DNA of 7,451 nt from Nitrosomonadaceae bacterium (GTDB taxonomy: Bacteria > Pseudomonadota > Gammaproteobacteria > Burkholderiales > Nitrosomonadaceae), in the NCBI GenBank assembly GCA_919902625.1, contig CAKKRO010000245.1:1-7451 (forward strand). Reading direction: 5' to 3'. Of this stretch, positions 4,833 through 7,451 are shown in pieces. Positions within the stretch are counted from its first letter, which is position 1. Every line of letters begins with the position of its first letter. Below the pieces are notes generated by a model, which had not been told where the DNA came from, did not search any database, and saw only the letters and a list, made by a program, of their open reading frames with translations. The position numbers and the translations under genes were made by a program.

Positions 4833-5576
4833 ATGATTGCTACCATTATCCGTAAAGAATTGAGCATGTTGTTTGCTTCTCCGTTGGCCTGGATATTACT
4901 GACGCTGATACAGCTCGTGCTCACCTGGGTTTTTCTGGGCCGGTTGGATGCGTTCCTGGAGATACAACCCCAACTGCTGCAGATTGAGAATCCACCCGGA
5001 ATTACGGAGATCATTATTTCCCCCGTGTTTGCAATGGCGGCTATTGTATTGTTGATGGTTACGCCATTATTATCCATGCGCCTGTTGGCCGAAGAGCGTC
5101 GCAATCACACACTGACATTGCTGATTTCAGCCCCTGTTTCCATGACGGATATTGTGCTCGGTAAATTTCTGGGCTTAATGATTTTCTATTCAGTTGTCAT
5201 TGGGCTGATTGTTACATTATGCATTTCGTTATTACTGGGTGGTACATTGGATTTTGGCTTATTAATGAGTAATACACTGGGTTTGTTTCTGGTTGCTGCC
5301 TGTTTTTCCGCACTGGGTCTTTATGTTTCCAGTTTGACAGCGCAGCCGGTAATTGCTGCGATTGGCGCCTTGGGCGTGTTGTTGGGGCTGTGGATGATTG
5401 ATTTGGCCGCCAGTGAAATGGATGGATGGTTGCATTATTTTTCTTTATTGAAGCATTTTGGGCATTTTAATCAAGGTTTGATTGATACATTGAGCATCGC
5501 CTATTTTGTTTTGTTTATGGTTACATTCCTGGTATTGACGATTCGCCGCCTGGATGGAGAGCGTTTGCATGGGTAG
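4833..5576 (+). CDS. ABC-2 family permease, GldF-like
   Basis: This 247-residue integral inner-membrane subunit has about six hydrophobic helices, at roughly 17-37, 60-82, 110-136, 145-167, 172-191 and 221-238. Between helices 2 and 3, EERRNHTLTLLISAPVSMTD (87-106) is the conserved cytoplasmic coupling segment of ABC-2 permeases, which contacts the ATPase. The protein begins with the typical amphipathic IIRKELSMLFASPLAW segment. There is one permease gene, so a homodimer is expected. The start at 4833 is preceded by GGGAA (4820-4824) at 8-nt spacing and lies 15 nt after the ATPase stop. The gene content around it (ATPase, this permease, GldG-like protein) matches the gldA-gldF-gldG arrangement known from gliding Bacteroidetes and found in many non-gliding bacteria. 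The substrate is unknown. Confidence 0.9.
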   Translation: MIATIIRKELSMLFASPLAWILLTLIQLVLTWVFLGRLDAFLEIQPQLLQIENPPGITEIIISPVFAMAAIVLLMVTPLLSMRLLAEERRNHTLTLLISAPVSMTDIVLGKFLGLMIFYSVVIGLIVTLCISLLLGGTLDFGLLMSNTLGLFLVAACFSALGLYVSSLTAQPVIAAIGALGVLLGLWMIDLAASEMDGWLHYFSLLKHFGHFNQGLIDTLSIAYFVLFMVTFLVLTIRRLDGERLHG

Positions 5577-5591
5577 ACTAAAGGTTTATCA

Positions 5592-6950
5592 ATGACCGTC
5601 CTCAATAAAAAATTACGCTTGCATTATCTGATACAAAATGGTGTGTTTGTCATTTTGTTACTGTTGTTGGTTGGTTTGCTTGGTTATTTTGCAGCGCAAA
5701 CCCGGCAGCAATGGGATGTAAGCCAGAATGGACGTAATAGCCTGAGTAAAGCCAGTATTGAGATACTGCAGAAATTGCAGGGTCCCGTACAAGTAACAGC
5801 TTATGCGACTGAGCAACATGCGCAATTTGGCGGCATTCGTAAAATTATTACTGATTTTGTGGCGTTGTATCAACGTGCAAAACCTGATCTTTCTCTGACA
5901 TTCATTGATCCGGCTGAGCAGCCTAAACTGGCACAGAAAGCGGGTGTTCAGGTTAATGGCGAGATGGTCATTACATTTAATCAGAGACGCGAGCATCTGA
6001 CAGTAATCAACGAACAAGCATTTTCTAACGTCCTGATGCGGCTTGCACGTGCGGAAGATAAATTGATTATCGCGCTGAGCGGTCATGGGGAACGTAGACT
6101 TGATGGGAGTGCCAACTATGATTTGGGAGAGTTTGGTAGACAATTACGTGCGAACGGCTTTAACAGCCAGCCATTGAATCTTGCGATTGAGCAGGATGTT
6201 CCCGCGAATGCGAGCATGTTGATGATTGCTTCTCCACAAACGGATTTGCTGGAAGGGGAGGTGGATAAGCTGCTGAATTATATTGATCGTGGCGGCAATT
6301 TATTATGGCTGGTTGACCAGGAGTCGTTACGCGGATTATTACCCTTGACGGAAAAATTACATTTGACACTCACGCCAGGTGTTGTAGTCGATCCCCAGGC
6401 TGAGCAGCTTAAAGCACCGATTACATTTGCTTTGGGCGCTAATTATGGGCAGCATGTCATAACCAATCAATTTGATTATATTACGGTATTTCCATTCTCG
6501 CGCCAGATAACTATCAATGAGAATGAAGAATGGCATGCTGTTTCTTTGGTTGAAGTGGCGCAACAGGGCTGGGTTGAAACAGGTGATCTGCAAGGTGAGA
6601 TTGTTTTTGATCAGGACACTGATGTGGAGGGTCCCATCGGTATTGCAGCGGCACTGACTCGAAACATCCAGGACCGTGAACAGCGCGTGATTGTCGTGGG
6701 AAGCGGGCATTTTCTTGCAAATACTTACCTGGGGAATGGCAGTAATCTGGATTTTGGCATCAATCTGGTCAATTGGCTGACAGGGGATGAAGAACTTATT
6801 GTGATTCAACCACGTGCAACGCTTGATAGCCATCTGGTATTAAGTGAATCTGAGCTTACTTTGATAGTGGTGGGTTTTCTTGTTCTATTGCCTTTATTGT
6901 TTCTGGGGAGTGGAATTGTTATTTGGTGGCGTCGTAGAAGAAAAATATAA
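5592..6950 (+). CDS. GldG-like ABC-associated membrane protein with large periplasmic domain
   Basis: The 452-residue product has one hydrophobic helix near each end (about 17-35 and 422-445). The C-terminal one is followed by a WWRRRRKI basic tail, which should be cytoplasmic. The roughly 385 residues between them would face the periplasm. After the first helix, WDVSQNGRNSLSKAS (41-55) is the characteristic opening of the family (compare WDLTENKRYTLS in relatives). SGHGERRL (163-170) and the later segment GGNLLWLVD (234-242) mark the GldG/PF09822-type ABC-associated domain. No enzymatic motif is visible. Proteins of this family are encoded with GldA/GldF-type transporters and are thought to be accessory subunits, but their action is not defined. 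AAAGG (5580-5584) lies 7 nt before the start, and the gap from the permease is 15 nt. No frameshift or truncation is seen. Confidence 0.88.
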   Translation: MTVLNKKLRLHYLIQNGVFVILLLLLVGLLGYFAAQTRQQWDVSQNGRNSLSKASIEILQKLQGPVQVTAYATEQHAQFGGIRKIITDFVALYQRAKPDLSLTFIDPAEQPKLAQKAGVQVNGEMVITFNQRREHLTVINEQAFSNVLMRLARAEDKLIIALSGHGERRLDGSANYDLGEFGRQLRANGFNSQPLNLAIEQDVPANASMLMIASPQTDLLEGEVDKLLNYIDRGGNLLWLVDQESLRGLLPLTEKLHLTLTPGVVVDPQAEQLKAPITFALGANYGQHVITNQFDYITVFPFSRQITINENEEWHAVSLVEVAQQGWVETGDLQGEIVFDQDTDVEGPIGIAAALTRNIQDREQRVIVVGSGHFLANTYLGNGSNLDFGINLVNWLTGDEELIVIQPRATLDSHLVLSESELTLIVVGFLVLLPLLFLGSGIVIWWRRRRKI

Positions 6951-7451
6951 ATGATGACTCATCACGCGCGGCTAAATCTCATTATGTTTGCCACAGTAGC
7001 CGGCTTGGTGGTGTTTCTTTATTTCAGGCCACAGTCTCAGGATATTCCGGAATACTCGATTTCATCCCGCTCAGTTGAAACGGTGCAGAATTTGCGGATC
7101 ATTAGGCAGCAAAAAGAGATTGTGCTAGAACAATTGGATAATCGCTGGCGCATGATAGAACCGGTACAAGCCTATGCTGACGAGAAAAAGATCAGGGAAA
7201 TTCTGGGAATTCTGACGGCTAGCAGTCATCACCGTTTTCCGTTGACAGATCTGGAACGTTTTGGCTTGGATCAACCTAATGTGCGGTTATATATCAATGA
7301 CGAGTATTTCGGATTTGGCGGATTTGCACCGATTACCCATCAACAATATGTGGCGACAGGCGATGATGTTTATTTGATTTCACCGCGTTATGCGCTTACA
7401 TTGCCCGTAAGCGCCAGTGACCTGATTAACCCAGGATTACTGGCATCCCAT
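6951..7451 (+). CDS. DUF4340-like membrane-anchored protein, incomplete at the right edge
   Basis: An open frame runs from the ATG at 6951 to the end of the window, 167 codons without a stop. The N-terminus MMTHHARLNL is followed by one hydrophobic helix (about 9-24, IMFATVAGLVVFLYF). The rest is soluble and probably periplasmic: an RSVETVQNLRIIRQQKEIVL strand pair, NRWRMIEPVQAYADEKKIREILGIL (about 65-89), then HHRFPLTDLERFGLDQPNVRLYIND. The sequence WRMIEP..A..KI..IL followed by L..FGLD.P is the pattern of DUF4340 proteins, which habitually follow GldG-like genes. The start directly abuts the preceding TAA (TAAATGATG), with a second ATG at 6954, so translation is probably coupled to the GldG-like gene. 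The partial length prevents a family-length check. Its role is unknown; I infer an accessory subunit of the same ABC complex. Confidence 0.82.
   Translation, partial: MMTHHARLNLIMFATVAGLVVFLYFRPQSQDIPEYSISSRSVETVQNLRIIRQQKEIVLEQLDNRWRMIEPVQAYADEKKIREILGILTASSHHRFPLTDLERFGLDQPNVRLYINDEYFGFGGFAPITHQQYVATGDDVYLISPRYALTLPVSASDLINPGLLASH

Noticed and set aside
5658..6143. 161-codon minus-strand frame inside the GldG-like gene, and the 158-codon frame at 6357-6833
   Set aside because: Both are shadows of the GldG-like coding frame; neither has a plausible start context or domain.

Overview
The window reads as chromosomal housekeeping DNA of a Gram-negative proteobacterium, most likely a betaproteobacterium. 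A Nitrosomonas-like lineage is my guess, from the moderate base composition, the OmpA-family protein with a WRTGYWTPA/CDPD module and the style of the 5' end of the tmRNA. Genus-level placement is inference. No mobile element, CRISPR array, tRNA or rRNA was seen. One stable RNA gene, ssrA, enters at the left edge.

Left half, all on the minus strand (transcription runs from about 3640 down to 1): an exported OmpA-family peptidoglycan-binding protein (2950-3636); a strong intrinsic terminator (2892-2923); an amidohydrolase resembling 5'-methylthioadenosine/S-adenosylhomocysteine deaminase (mtaD, 1542-2876); ubiG, the ubiquinone O-methyltransferase (821-1525); a HAD phosphatase of the Gph/MupP type (143-790); and the first 50 nt of tmRNA (ssrA, 50 down to 1), cut by the window edge. 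The order mtaD-ubiG-gph matches the Pseudomonas aeruginosa PA3170-PA3171-PA3172 block as I recall it. There the phosphatase is MupP, a cell-wall recycling enzyme, which makes a MupP role at least as likely here as phosphoglycolate phosphatase.

Middle, 3637-4049: a 413-bp AT-rich divergent intergenic region. It holds a perfect 9-bp inverted repeat, an FNR/CRP-like palindrome, plausible sigma-70 promoters in both directions and a foldable ompA leader.

Right half, plus strand: a tightly packed operon for a Gld-type ABC system. It comprises an ATPase (4050-4817), a six-helix ABC-2 permease (4833-5576), a GldG-like protein anchored at both ends with a large periplasmic domain (5592-6950), and a DUF4340-like membrane-anchored protein (6951 to the right edge, incomplete). 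Gaps are 15, 15 and 0 nt, so the four proteins are probably made together as one envelope complex. The cargo of this complex in non-gliding proteobacteria is not established to my knowledge, and it is the least understood system in the window.
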